Shown here: positions 9,824-18,076 of the stretch, in pieces
How the letters are laid out: every line of letters begins with the position of its first letter
Position numbering within the stretch: position 1 is the first letter of the stretch
NCBI GenBank assembly: GCA_964594075.1
Contig: CAZQKW010000010.1
Span: 1 to 64,000, forward strand
From: CAZQKW01 sp964594075
Lineage (GTDB): Bacteria > Desulfobacterota > WTBG01 > CAIYCZ01
Length of the DNA stretch: 64,000 nucleotides
Direction: 5' to 3'
Position numbers and translations under genes: made by a program
The notes under the pieces: model-generated
What the model saw: only the letters and a program-made list of their open reading frames with translations
Databases searched by the model: none
What the model was told of the DNA's origin: nothing

Positions 9824-10723
9824 TTATCTGCGCGGATGATATTTGTCGTGCACTGTTTTTAACTGGTCACGCGCCACATGGGTGTAGATTTGTGTTGTTG
9901 ATATATCTTCATGTCCCAGCATGGACTGGACGGAACGAAGATCCGCACCGCCTTCAAGCAAATGACTGGCAAAAGAATGGCGAAGACTGTGCGGCGATAT
10001 TTTCTTCGTGATGCCCGCTGCCAAACAATATTTTTTTATTATTCGCCACAACCCTTGTCTGGTCAACCGATTCCCGCGGCGATTAGTAAAAAGATAAACA
10101 GTATTTTTCCTACCCAGCAGTGCAGGTCGCGATTCTTCCGTATATCGTTTAACCCACGCGAGAGCTTCTTCTCCAAGAGGGATAACCCGTTCTTTAGACC
10201 CCTTGCCGAAAACCCGTATAAAGCCGGCTTCGTAGTTTATGTTATTTACCGTGAGAGCCACCAATTCAGAGACTCTCAGGCCGGCTGCGTAAAGGAGTTC
10301 AAACAACGCTCGATCCCTGACTCCCAAAGCAGTAGTAATATCTGGAGCTTCTATAAGGGCCTCAACTTCGTTGATGCTCATCACATTAGGCAGTTTGCGT
10401 TCCGCTCGGGGGCTTTCTACATCCTGCAAGGGATTTTTATCAATCAGGCCATCGTGCAGCAGATACTTAAAAAACGTTTTGATACAGGATAATGTCCGCG
10501 CAAGCGACCGGGGCGAAAGGCCCTGCTTTCTTTCATGATTAAGAAACATGAGCACATCAACACGAGTGCAAAACAGTATGGATTGTGTATTTCGCTCTTT
10601 GAGAAATGCGCAATATTTTTTTAAATCGTGCGCATAAGATTCTAAGGTGTTCGCGGCGAGTCTCCGCTCCACGGCTAAATAATTAATAAACTGATCAAGC
10701 AACTCGTCAGTATTCTTATCCAT
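9824..10723 (-). CDS. xerD: site-specific tyrosine recombinase XerD/XerC
   Basis: Tyrosine recombinase of 299 residues, the standard Xer length. The N-terminal SAM-like core-binding domain (1-100) is followed by the catalytic domain with all catalytic residues visible: R150 (AAGLRVSEL), K174 (GKGSKER), H245 and R248 (SPHSLRHSF), H271 (LGHEDISTTQ) and nucleophile Y280 (QIYTHV). It resolves chromosome dimers at dif together with a partner recombinase and FtsK. Which of XerC or XerD it is cannot be settled without the partner; the sequence and length fit XerD slightly better. Its neighbours are housekeeping genes, so it is not a phage or integron integrase. Confidence 0.9.
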   Translation of the reverse strand: MDKNTDELLDQFINYLAVERRLAANTLESYAHDLKKYCAFLKERNTQSILFCTRVDVLMFLNHERKQGLSPRSLARTLSCIKTFFKYLLHDGLIDKNPLQDVESPRAERKLPNVMSINEVEALIEAPDITTALGVRDRALFELLYAAGLRVSELVALTVNNINYEAGFIRVFGKGSKERVIPLGEEALAWVKRYTEESRPALLGRKNTVYLFTNRRGNRLTRQGLWRIIKKYCLAAGITKKISPHSLRHSFASHLLEGGADLRSVQSMLGHEDISTTQIYTHVARDQLKTVHDKYHPRR

Positions 10724-10757
10724 GTGCTTTTATCAAGTTAGAATCGTAATGACCCAT

Positions 10758-11732
10758 TTATTTATTAGAATTGCCAATGTAATATAAAATAGATTCCCGT
10801 GCTCGTATAAACTGCGTAACTGCCCAATTAAAAGGCACGTCTATTCCTGATTCATTGCCGAGTTTCACAATGGCGCCATTGAGCGCATCTATTTCAGTTT
10901 TTTTGTGACGAAGGATATCCTGCAGCATTGAAGGATGATGCTTAAAGGTAAGCGGAATCAATCTGTTGAACAATACTTCCTGATATTGCGCTGGGGTGCT
11001 CCAGTCTATATCAATATTTTTACGAGATATAATAGTAAATATTTCCTCAATAATGAATGCCATTATGTTTTTGCAGCCCTGTGAGGAAAGCAGCGCACCA
11101 TAATAAGCATTCATTAAGGTTGCAAGACCATTTAATGCGCAATTGTAAAGCACTTTGCCCCAAATGTATTTCTGAATATGGTCAGTAACCTCCGTTGGTA
11201 TATGAGCGGCATTAAATGCATCGGCAAGAGTCTTAACAAAGTTCTTCTGATAGCCTTTAGAAAGTCCTCCTATAACGGTATTGTCTGCAGATACGGTGAC
11301 ATTAACCCTGCCGGGCTCGACAAACTCGACACCGAAGATAACCCTGCCGCCTATTGTTCTCTCTTTACCAAATAGTTCTTCAATTTTTTCAATATTCCCC
11401 AGACCGTTTTGCAACGAAACAATAGGGCACGTTATAGTTGGATATGCTGCCAATTCTGTGAGAACAGATTCCGTATCATAAGACTTTACCGTCAACAAAA
11501 TAACATCAAAACTGAGCGGTTCGGCCTTCGCCACATCGGCCAGACTCTCATAACCGGCAAGATTATGAATGATATGCGTTCCCCATATGCCTTCTATTCT
11601 AAGTCCTCTCTGCTTAATTGCATTAAGATGAGGTTTGCGTGCCACAAGACACACCCGATGTCCGCCTTTTGCAAGCAATCCACCAAAAACAGATCCAATG
11701 GCTCCTGCGCCAAGCACAAGTATTTTCATCAT
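10758..11732 (-). CDS. panE: 2-dehydropantoate 2-reductase (ketopantoate reductase)
   Basis: Ketopantoate reductase family, 324 residues. It reduces 2-dehydropantoate to pantoate with NADPH in pantothenate and coenzyme A synthesis. The N-terminal Rossmann motif is LGAGAIGSVFGG (residues about 6-17); the conserved VSLQNGLGNIE, then the helical C-terminal domain with KYIWGKVLYNCALNGLATL, holds the expected catalytic lysine. Length is normal (about 300-320). Family members of unknown substrate exist, so panE is an inference from whole-protein resemblance. It is 10 bases from a small membrane-protein gene upstream and 34 bases from xerD downstream. Confidence 0.85.
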   Translation of the reverse strand: MMKILVLGAGAIGSVFGGLLAKGGHRVCLVARKPHLNAIKQRGLRIEGIWGTHIIHNLAGYESLADVAKAEPLSFDVILLTVKSYDTESVLTELAAYPTITCPIVSLQNGLGNIEKIEELFGKERTIGGRVIFGVEFVEPGRVNVTVSADNTVIGGLSKGYQKNFVKTLADAFNAAHIPTEVTDHIQKYIWGKVLYNCALNGLATLMNAYYGALLSSQGCKNIMAFIIEEIFTIISRKNIDIDWSTPAQYQEVLFNRLIPLTFKHHPSMLQDILRHKKTEIDALNGAIVKLGNESGIDVPFNWAVTQFIRARESILYYIGNSNK

Positions 11733-11742
11733 GCTGCTATTT

Positions 11743-12111
11743 TTAAAAAAATATTAAGTCTTCTCTTCTCAACAGTTTCCAGTTATCCCCTTGCTTTTGA
11801 TAAATAAATTTTATTTCTGAATCATGATGCTCTTTCGGCGCTTTGTTACCATTGGTCTTTCCCCTTTCCCAGGCATATTTAATGGTCACTTCAACCGTTT
11901 GCAATCCGAAGTTTTTATCAATGATATGCTTCTCTATTAAAGTCGCATCAGTAAACATTTTGCTGATTTTTTCCCAATACACCGCAAAATCCTCCTCGAT
12001 CTGAGTATCCGGGGGAGTCCAGGACATTGTACTGAGGAGATAAAAAACGGCTATCATCACCAGGCATAATACTGTAATCAATTTGCCGGCCATTTCTCTA
12101 TTAAGTTTCAC
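11743..12111 (-). CDS. small membrane-anchored protein of unknown function
   Basis: A 122-residue protein with one N-terminal hydrophobic segment (about 10-28, LITVLCLVMIAVFYLLS), probably an uncleaved anchor or signal peptide, followed by a soluble domain of about 90 residues. The domain ends with a QGDNWKLLRREDLIFF tail, which resembles the last strand of NTF2-like or DUF4878-type folds (a WK-L-x-RED motif), but this is only a resemblance. It lies 10 bases upstream of panE and 37 bases downstream of a lipoprotein gene in the same orientation, so the two may act together in the cell envelope. I do not recognise the family. Confidence 0.7.
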   Translation of the reverse strand: MKLNREMAGKLITVLCLVMIAVFYLLSTMSWTPPDTQIEEDFAVYWEKISKMFTDATLIEKHIIDKNFGLQTVEVTIKYAWERGKTNGNKAPKEHHDSEIKFIYQKQGDNWKLLRREDLIFF

Positions 12112-12148
12112 GATAGCCTCTGGTGCTTTTATTATCCACGCCGAAGAA

Positions 12149-12748
12149 TTATTTTTCGTTTAATAATTTAATAGTTTTTTCAACCTGTGTTTTGAAGGCA
12201 CGCAATGCTTCCAAATTGTCGAAATAATATTTTTCTTTGTTGTTTTGAAACGGCACGTAAACCGCCTGATTTATGTCCCACTGATTAAATCGTATCATAA
12301 AATCACCCTTAGAAATAAACGTCACACTGGTATCTTCGCGCTTAATCGATTTCCACTCGTTTGAGAATTCATGTATATACATGAGAGCTTTAGACAGGCC
12401 CTCGAGTTCGTCAACATCGAGATACCAGTAATCGGGACAAAATAATGATTCGTTACCCTCAGCCGTTTTTTGTTCACATACATTTATTTTCAAGCCCTTG
12501 AGTTTTTCGTTTTCAGTTTCGACTTGATAAACGACAACTGCTTCCAATTTAAGCGCCTTATTGCTACTATTTATGATATCAGGCTTAATATGATATAAAT
12601 CACGAATAAACGTGACCCCCTTTCTTGAAACAAATTTATCCAGTTTAGTGCCTGTCTCAACGTGTTTTTGTTCTGGTTCACTTTTCTGGCTGCACATAAT
12701 AAAAAAGGGGACTACAACAATTGACAAAATTATTTTTAGATATCGCAT
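12149..12748 (-). CDS. putative lipoprotein of unknown function
   Basis: A 199-residue protein with a lipoprotein signal peptide: a basic start, a hydrophobic core (IILSIVVVPFFIM) and the lipobox FIMC with Cys at residue 19, then a polar QKSEPEQKH linker. The mature part is a mixed alpha/beta domain with no recognised motif. It ends in a charged helix (FKTQVEKTIKLLNEK). It probably begins the minus-strand run that continues through panE, xerD, scpAB and rluB, with a 565-base non-coding stretch upstream of it. Confidence 0.7.
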   Translation of the reverse strand: MRYLKIILSIVVVPFFIMCSQKSEPEQKHVETGTKLDKFVSRKGVTFIRDLYHIKPDIINSSNKALKLEAVVVYQVETENEKLKGLKINVCEQKTAEGNESLFCPDYWYLDVDELEGLSKALMYIHEFSNEWKSIKREDTSVTFISKGDFMIRFNQWDINQAVYVPFQNNKEKYYFDNLEALRAFKTQVEKTIKLLNEK

Positions 12749-13313
12749 TAATTTGTCTCTCCCGTATAGTATTAGTATTGCTTAGTGCTGGCAGATTATA
12801 TTGTAACCTGCACATTGAAGATTACTCCTGCTTTACAGGCATTTCAAGATAATTTACTATGTTAGGAAAACACAGGGAAGGCGAGCTATGCCGAAACCTT
12901 AATGGGTAAAATCGGAAGATAGTTAAAAGAGGTCGTCGTAGCAAATGGTGCTTATACCGTAATTACGGTTCTGCACGCAGAGGCGTAAATGTTTTTTCGT
13001 TTTAAAAATCTCTTTTTTATCAGAGGGCCTAAACGAATGGGATTTCTTAAACGAATGCTTTGAAAATGAATATTGCAATAAAAGAGCACAGCACCAACAC
13101 AAAAAGAACTAACTCAAAAAACTTCATTTTTTGCTCCTATGTCGATTTGGGTTGAGGATGACATTGTGTAAAAAGCAATAACCAACAAAATACGGATAAT
13201 GGAATCGGCACATTCATTTCATTTCTAAATAATAATTTTTCTATTATATTACGTATAATCGATCGTTTCTGTGTGGTATTCAGCTCATTGCATTCATAAA
13301 GAAGCCAATTAAC
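12749..13313. other. intergenic region with a possible gene remnant
   Basis: This divergent gap between the lipoprotein gene and the radical SAM gene must contain both promoters, but no clear -35/-10 pair stands out. On the plus strand, codons at about 12931-12987 read LKEVVVANGAYTVITVLHA before a stop, a pattern like the last strands of a small toxin-type or DUF4258-like protein. A stop lies directly upstream in the same frame, so at best it is a decayed fragment. The rest is A+T-rich with nothing recognised. Confidence 0.3.
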
Positions 13314-14666
13314 ATGGCAGAACCATTTATATTATTAATTAATCCTTGGATTTATGATTTTGCCGCTTATGACCTGTGGGTAAAACCATTAGGTCTGCTA
13401 TACATTGCGTCGGTGATAAAAAAAAATGGCTTCGGAGTCCATCTCATTGACTGCCTCGATCCCTATCATCCAAAAATGGTTAATACTGCTGGCGGTGCCA
13501 AGTTAACACGGAAGGAAACCGGTCGAGGCCATTTTTACCAAGAACAGGTTGAGAAACCGGCACCGTTAAAAGGGATTATTAACCGGCAATACAAACGATA
13601 CGGAATAACCCCGGCGGTTATTGAACAAGAACTGGCATTGATTCCAAAGCCTGACGTTATATGTGTTTCTTCAATGATGACCTACTGGTATCCGGGGGTT
13701 TTTGAGGTTATTAGGCTGGTAAAAACTCACCATCCGGAGGTGCCGGTTATCCTTGGAGGTATATATGCAACGCTTTGCAATGAACATGCTAAAAAATTAT
13801 CAAAAGCGGACATTGTTATTTCCGCTCAAGGTGAATGCAAAGCTCTACGCATAATTTCAGATTTAACCGGCAAGTACATTGATTTCACACCTGATCTTAC
13901 ACAACTCGATACCATCCCCTATCCGGCCTATGAACTGTTATCATCACGCAAAGCCTTGCCAATACTTACTGCCAGAGGATGCCCTTTTAAATGCACCTAT
14001 TGCGCCTCCTCGCAATTGACCCCTCAATTCATAAGAAGAAATCCATCCCGGGTTGTTGATGAAGTTGAATATTTTGTTATCAGGGAGGGCACGACTGATT
14101 TTGCTTTTTATGATGACGCATTTTTGTATAACCCGGAAGAACATGCAGTACCCATATTAAAGGAAATAATAAAGAGAAAATTAAAGGTACGCTTTCATTT
14201 CCCAAATGGTCTTCATATTCGTTACATTACTCATGCGATTGCTGAACTTATGGTTCAGGCTGGATGTAAAACAATACGCCTTGGACTTGAAACAGCAGAG
14301 ACAGTTAAGCAGATTTCAACAGGAGGAAAAGTTTCTACAGATGATTTTATAAAAGCAGCGTATGCACTTAAAACAGCAGGATTTACTGAAAGAGAGGTGG
14401 GGGTTTATATTCTTGCAGGGCTTCCCGGGCAGGACGTAAATGAAGTTTACAAGACCATCCAATTGGTAAAAGAACAAGGCCTGAAACCGCTGATCGCAGA
14501 ATACTCGCCTATTCCCGGAACTGCTTTATGGCAAATGGCGATTACAGTATCACCTTTTCCCATTGCAGAGGAACCGCTGTTTCACAACAATACGCTTCTC
14601 CCCTGCCAGTGGGAAAAATTTACGATTAGCGATCTGGAACTATTGAAAAAGACTGCACGGAGTTAA
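13314..14666 (+). CDS. B12-binding domain radical SAM protein
   Basis: A 450-residue radical SAM enzyme. The N-terminal 190 residues are a cobalamin-binding-like Rossmann domain (LLINPWIYDF, LGLLYIASVIKKNGFGVHLID, PEVPVILGGIYATL). The radical SAM core follows with the [4Fe-4S] cysteines C223, C227 and C230 in the CX3CX2C motif RGCPFKCTYC. A GLETAE strand and a LAGLPGQ motif further on are typical of this class (BchE/P-methylase/MiaB-like topology). The substrate is unknown; such proteins often methylate or rearrange unactivated carbons in lipids or natural products. It stands alone, with a long A+T-rich spacer on both sides. The cobalamin-binding DxHxxG motif is not evident, so B12 may not actually be bound. 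Confidence 0.85.
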   Translation: MAEPFILLINPWIYDFAAYDLWVKPLGLLYIASVIKKNGFGVHLIDCLDPYHPKMVNTAGGAKLTRKETGRGHFYQEQVEKPAPLKGIINRQYKRYGITPAVIEQELALIPKPDVICVSSMMTYWYPGVFEVIRLVKTHHPEVPVILGGIYATLCNEHAKKLSKADIVISAQGECKALRIISDLTGKYIDFTPDLTQLDTIPYPAYELLSSRKALPILTARGCPFKCTYCASSQLTPQFIRRNPSRVVDEVEYFVIREGTTDFAFYDDAFLYNPEEHAVPILKEIIKRKLKVRFHFPNGLHIRYITHAIAELMVQAGCKTIRLGLETAETVKQISTGGKVSTDDFIKAAYALKTAGFTEREVGVYILAGLPGQDVNEVYKTIQLVKEQGLKPLIAEYSPIPGTALWQMAITVSPFPIAEEPLFHNNTLLPCQWEKFTISDLELLKKTARS

Positions 14667-15050
14667 GAGTAATATCGCATTCTTTTACAAGCTGACCTCT
14701 CAGATTTTTACGCAAAAAAATATTCATTTCTAAGAACGGTCGTCCAATGGAAATATATACTTATCTCATACCACCTGCTTTAGGATATTTTATATGTTAT
14801 CGCAAGAGAGGGCTTACTAAAAAAAATTATATTCGTACTAAATAAATAATATACATTTCAATTAATGTCATAATCACATACAAAAGATAATTTAAATTTG
14901 AAATAAAAATAATGCTTGTAAATCATAAATTATTATGCTTAATTTATTATCAATTTCATTTGTAAAGCAATCCGTGCCCTTCAATCGAGTATTTTGTTTG
15001 CTATAAAACAATTTATTTCATAGGGGTAAAACGATGCTAATAAATATTTA
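14667..15050. other. A+T-rich intergenic region
   Basis: Very A+T-rich non-coding stretch after the radical SAM gene. Just before the terminator at 15051 there is an AGGGG ribosome-site-like sequence followed by a five-codon reading frame (MLINI then stop, near 15034-15051), so an attenuator-like leader is conceivable. No other gene, RNA or repeat was recognised. Confidence 0.35.
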
Positions 15051-15087
15051 AAAAAACTGCTTACAGAAACAGTGAGCGGTTTTTTTA
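15051..15087 (+). terminator. rho-independent terminator or attenuator
   Basis: Stem AACTGCTTAC / GTGAGCGGTT (two G-U pairs) with a seven-base loop, followed by a run of seven Ts. It lies about 390 bases after the radical SAM gene and about 190 bases before the 15281 gene, so it ends either a long 3' extension or a short leader transcript. Confidence 0.65.
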
Positions 15088-15142
15088 TTTAAATTTATGC
15101 AATGCCAGCAACTTAAGAGAAAAATGGTTAAAACTGCCTATA

Positions 15143-15156
15143 AGAAAGGAGGTGAT
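15143..15156 (+). promoter_or_regulatory. exceptionally long Shine-Dalgarno sequence
   Basis: AGAAAGGAGGTGAT is complementary over 14 bases to the canonical 3' end of bacterial 16S rRNA (…ATCACCTCCTTTCT). Most genes in this window show four to seven matching bases. The ATG at 15155 overlaps its end, so spacing to that codon is too short for ordinary initiation. Confidence 0.5.
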
Positions 15157-15235
15157 GAGTAGTCTTATTGTGTGTTCTCTTATGTTGCAGTGGACTACCC
15201 TGAAACCTTTTTTACTTAAACCAAGAATGTATTGA
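15155..15235 (+). CDS. candidate 26-codon leader ORF
   Basis: A short frame starting ATG AGT AGT CTT and ending TGA at 15233-15235 would encode 26 residues, hydrophobic in the first half (SSLIVCSLMLQW). It begins inside the long Shine-Dalgarno match and ends five bases before a hairpin that precedes the next gene's ribosome site. It could be a leader peptide whose translation controls the downstream gene, or a chance frame. No family resemblance. Confidence 0.3.
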   Translation: MSSLIVCSLMLQWTTLKPFLLKPRMY

Positions 15236-15240
15236 TGTCA

Positions 15241-15280
15241 TGAAAGTTGGCGTCGTGCACAAACTTTCAGGGAGGTGCAT
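15241..15280 (+). promoter_or_regulatory. hairpin pair over the ribosome-binding site of the 15281 gene
   Basis: Perfect 8-base inverted repeat TGAAAGTT (15241-15248) / AACTTTCA (15262-15269) ends right before the Shine-Dalgarno GGGAGG (15270-15275). A second pairing, GTGCAC (15255-15260) with GTGCAT (15275-15280), would enclose that Shine-Dalgarno in its loop and uses bases in the loop of the first hairpin. The two structures compete, so this could be a translational switch. Confidence 0.4.
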
Positions 15281-17166
15281 ATGAAGAGAAGAGAAGTAAT
15301 AGATGCCCTAAAAGTTTTTTCTCCACTCTGGCAATTATGCTCATTTTGTTCATAACGGGAATGGTTGCCATTGTTCATTCTGAGAGTGGAAAGAATGCAC
15401 AAGAGAAATACTCCCCAGAAGTAAAAGACCTCATCGAAACGACCTACCTCGGCCATGCCGCCGAATTCCCAGACCCAGGTGAGCCTGCCACTGTTTTGAA
15501 AAAGTATTTGCATACCAATGGACACAAGGCAAAAGCTCCTACTATAACTGAATTAAATTTAAATATAAAAAAATGGGAGAACCTGGTAAAGAATTATCCC
15601 AATAGCCGTCATGCCTCCGCAGGTCTTGCAAAGACTTATAAAACAGTGGCAGATTTAACTCAAGATAACAAGTGGTTGAGAAAGGCGGCGGATAGCTTTA
15701 TCCAAGCGGCTAAAATAGGGCTTGAGAATGGTCGCATTCGTTACACTCTGGAGATTTCACAGTCTTTAGTTACGCTCAATGACAAGAAAAGCTTAGATGA
15801 TATTTTTGGAAAAATGCTTGCGAACCCTAAAGAAATGGATCGCAATTATTACTATCTTGCGATGGTACATTATGCAGATGGCCTTGCTAAATTAAATGAT
15901 GAGGAGCGAGCTTGGGTTTTGTTTGAGGAGGCTATCAAATTTCACCCTGAGAATAATACCGAGGCGGTTAACCGTTACACTCGCCATCTTTTAGATAAAG
16001 GTAATGCAAAAAAGGCGCTTAAAATACTTGATAGTTTAACTAGTGATCAGCGTATTTGGGATGTTAATCCTGCTTATTATCGAAAAGAAGCTTTATTAAA
16101 GTTGGGACTAGACTCTTCGTCAGCAGATAAAGAGCTTGAGATGGTTAAAAAGAATTTGTCAGATAATGGATGGGGAATGAAATTTGTTTCCACTAATTCA
16201 ATCGATTCAGTTTATTCGACTATTTTAAATGAATTTGATCCACCATGGGCTCATATTTTTGAATATGATGATTGTCGAAATGCTATACCTGATCATATTT
16301 ACTGTACCTGCCCTATTCAATCCGATATGTGGTCAGTTCCCCTTATTGGATATGGAAAATTTTATGCAGATTGTGTCAATGCTGCAGAGATTATGTATAA
16401 CGAGGCAGGAGCTGAAACAAAAGGAGCACAAGACACAGTAATGTGGACAATTAAGAATCGATCCCTTCTAACTTTCTGCGATCATTACCCTGGGCTAAAC
16501 ACAATTTGTGATACGCCTTGTAGTGAAACTCAAGACTGTGAGCTTTCGCAGAAATATTGCTGTGCCGAACATGGGGGTACAACCGAGGTGGGTACGCCAC
16601 AATACCAATTTGACGATAGACATGTTGATTGTACTACCTTATGTTCTTCTGGTGTGATTTGGGAAGCCTATTATACTTCTAACGGTAAAGTTCCAGATAT
16701 GTCTGTTAAGGGCTGGGTTCCCGACGGGTTCGATTATTGCCAATATAATTGTCAACGTCCAAAATGTTTTCCGCTTGATAATCGTAATGCTTATAGTGCA
16801 TCACCAAGTGGTCCCATGGAGTTTAGGGGATATAGCTATACCCCTCCTACAACTCACAGAAAATGCAAATGGTCTTCTGGAAACGTCTGTGGTAATGGTG
16901 GTGATGACAACTATTTCTGGAATCGAAAATGTGATGAAAATGGTAATGATGCAGATGGAGATGGTATAAGTGATGCGTGTGATGATTGCTTTGGAGTTGG
17001 AGATCGAGACACAGATAATGACGGAATTTGCGATGGCGAAGATAACTGCCCAAATATCTGTAACCCCCAGCAACTTGATGCAGATTTAGACGGTTTTGGA
17101 GATATATGCGACCCAACGCCTGGCTGTGGAGGATGCGGTCAGCCACAATGCGACAGCGGCTGTTGA
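15281..17166 (+). CDS. secreted protein with helical repeats, SleB-like domain and thrombospondin type 3 repeats (frameshifted near start)
   Basis: The ATG at 15281 has a strong Shine-Dalgarno and reads MKRREVIDALKVF, but then runs into a stop. The next frame, open to 17166, continues the signal peptide (STLAIMLILFITGMVAIVHS) exactly where the first leaves off. Adding one T to the T6 run at 15315-15320 joins them into about 628 residues. After the signal come TPR-like helices (roughly 60-300). A domain near 370-420 contains AEIMYNEAGAE then TVMWTIKNR, like the catalytic start of SleB-type cell-wall hydrolases. A Cys-rich stretch follows, and the C-terminus has calcium-binding thrombospondin type 3 repeats (DADGDGISDACDDC, DTDNDGICDGEDNCP) ending in a GCGGCG/CDSGC tail. 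Probably exported and disulphide-bonded. A TTG at 15247 is an in-frame but weaker alternative start. Confidence 0.7.
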
Positions 17167-17298
17167 AATGATATTATTAATAACGATTATATGAACTTAC
17201 AGCTACGTTTCGTTGTTGTTTTTTAAGAAATAATGGGGCAGAAAGATTAATAGCAAAAAAGCAGATAGAATAATTCAAAAATGTTATTTATATTACAG

Positions 17299-17330
17299 CC
17301 TCTTGACCCTGCAAAAGTAGGGTCAAGAGG
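17299..17330 (+). terminator. strong perfect hairpin, likely terminator
   Basis: Twelve-base perfect inverted repeat CCTCTTGACCCT / AGGGTCAAGAGG with an eight-base loop, about 130 bases after the preceding stop codon. The following sequence (TATGTTTCTT) is T-rich but not a clean T run, so it may also act as a 3' stabiliser. The rest of the 17167-17479 gap shows no gene. Confidence 0.5.
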
Positions 17331-17479
17331 TATGTTTCTTATCGAAAATCAGTGCAACAAGAACACAATTTAAAACCCTATCTTCAAATGCTTCTAATAA
17401 ATTAAAGTCATTAAAATTAAATGAAACTAAAGAATAATAATTTTATTTTGGATTATTTTAACTCATAAAAGGAGATACT

Positions 17480-18019
17480 ATGAAACGACTAAATTTTATT
17501 ATGGTAACTATCGTTTTTTCAGTTTTGGGCATTCTTGTTTTTGAATTAAGTGCTAAAAATGAGAAATTTGATTATGGAACCATTGGTGAAGGTTACTCTG
17601 CACATGACCTTTCTCAAGGGATTAACGTTGCATGGAGAATGTTTACTATTCGTGATATAGAAGCAGTGTGTGCAACCGTTGCAAAACCTTCTCGGCTGAT
17701 AACTAAAAAGAAAGAATATGTAATTACGGTTAGCGACATTTTTTCTTTTAACGATTTAGCTGTTGTTGCCGTTGATACTGCTGGTAAACCACTAAAACCT
17801 ATACCAATCATAATGGAAATGAGCGAGACAAATAATACAACGGAGAAGGATACAAAAGAACTTATTGACATTGAAAAGTATAAAGCAAACGGTGGTGGTG
17901 CTAACGTTCGCGCTCTTCGACCTGGTACCTTTCACATTCGAATTCGCACCCTTTGCACTGAACCGGACAAACCTGTAAGAGAAATAATAATCAAATATAC
18001 AATCTTGCCTAAAAAATAA
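17480..18019 (+). CDS. small exported protein of unknown function
   Basis: A 179-residue protein with an N-terminal signal or anchor (LNFIMVTIVFSVLGILVFEL) and a good Shine-Dalgarno (AAAGGAGA). The mature domain is beta-rich: KKKEYVITVSDIFSFNDLAVVAVDTAGKP, and near the end RALRPGTFHIRIRTLC, which is reminiscent of an Ig-like or bacterial surface-domain strand pattern. No family was recognised. It follows the thrombospondin-repeat protein in the same orientation, separated by about 310 bases with a hairpin, so it may be separately transcribed. Possibly a small envelope or secreted partner. Confidence 0.7.
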   Translation: MKRLNFIMVTIVFSVLGILVFELSAKNEKFDYGTIGEGYSAHDLSQGINVAWRMFTIRDIEAVCATVAKPSRLITKKKEYVITVSDIFSFNDLAVVAVDTAGKPLKPIPIIMEMSETNNTTEKDTKELIDIEKYKANGGGANVRALRPGTFHIRIRTLCTEPDKPVREIIIKYTILPKK

Positions 18020-18076
18020 TTAAGGATGTTTAGTAAATTTCAAATATATCCTTATAATAACTAGTCAGCTTAAAAA

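Noticed and set aside
9824..10723. Tyrosine recombinase as a sign of an integrated element
   Set aside because: Length and position in a housekeeping run fit XerD; no tRNA, att-like repeat or phage genes are nearby.
12931..12987. Short protein-like piece LKEVVVANGAYTVITVLHA
   Set aside because: Preceded by a stop in the same frame and too short to prove; noted only as possible debris.
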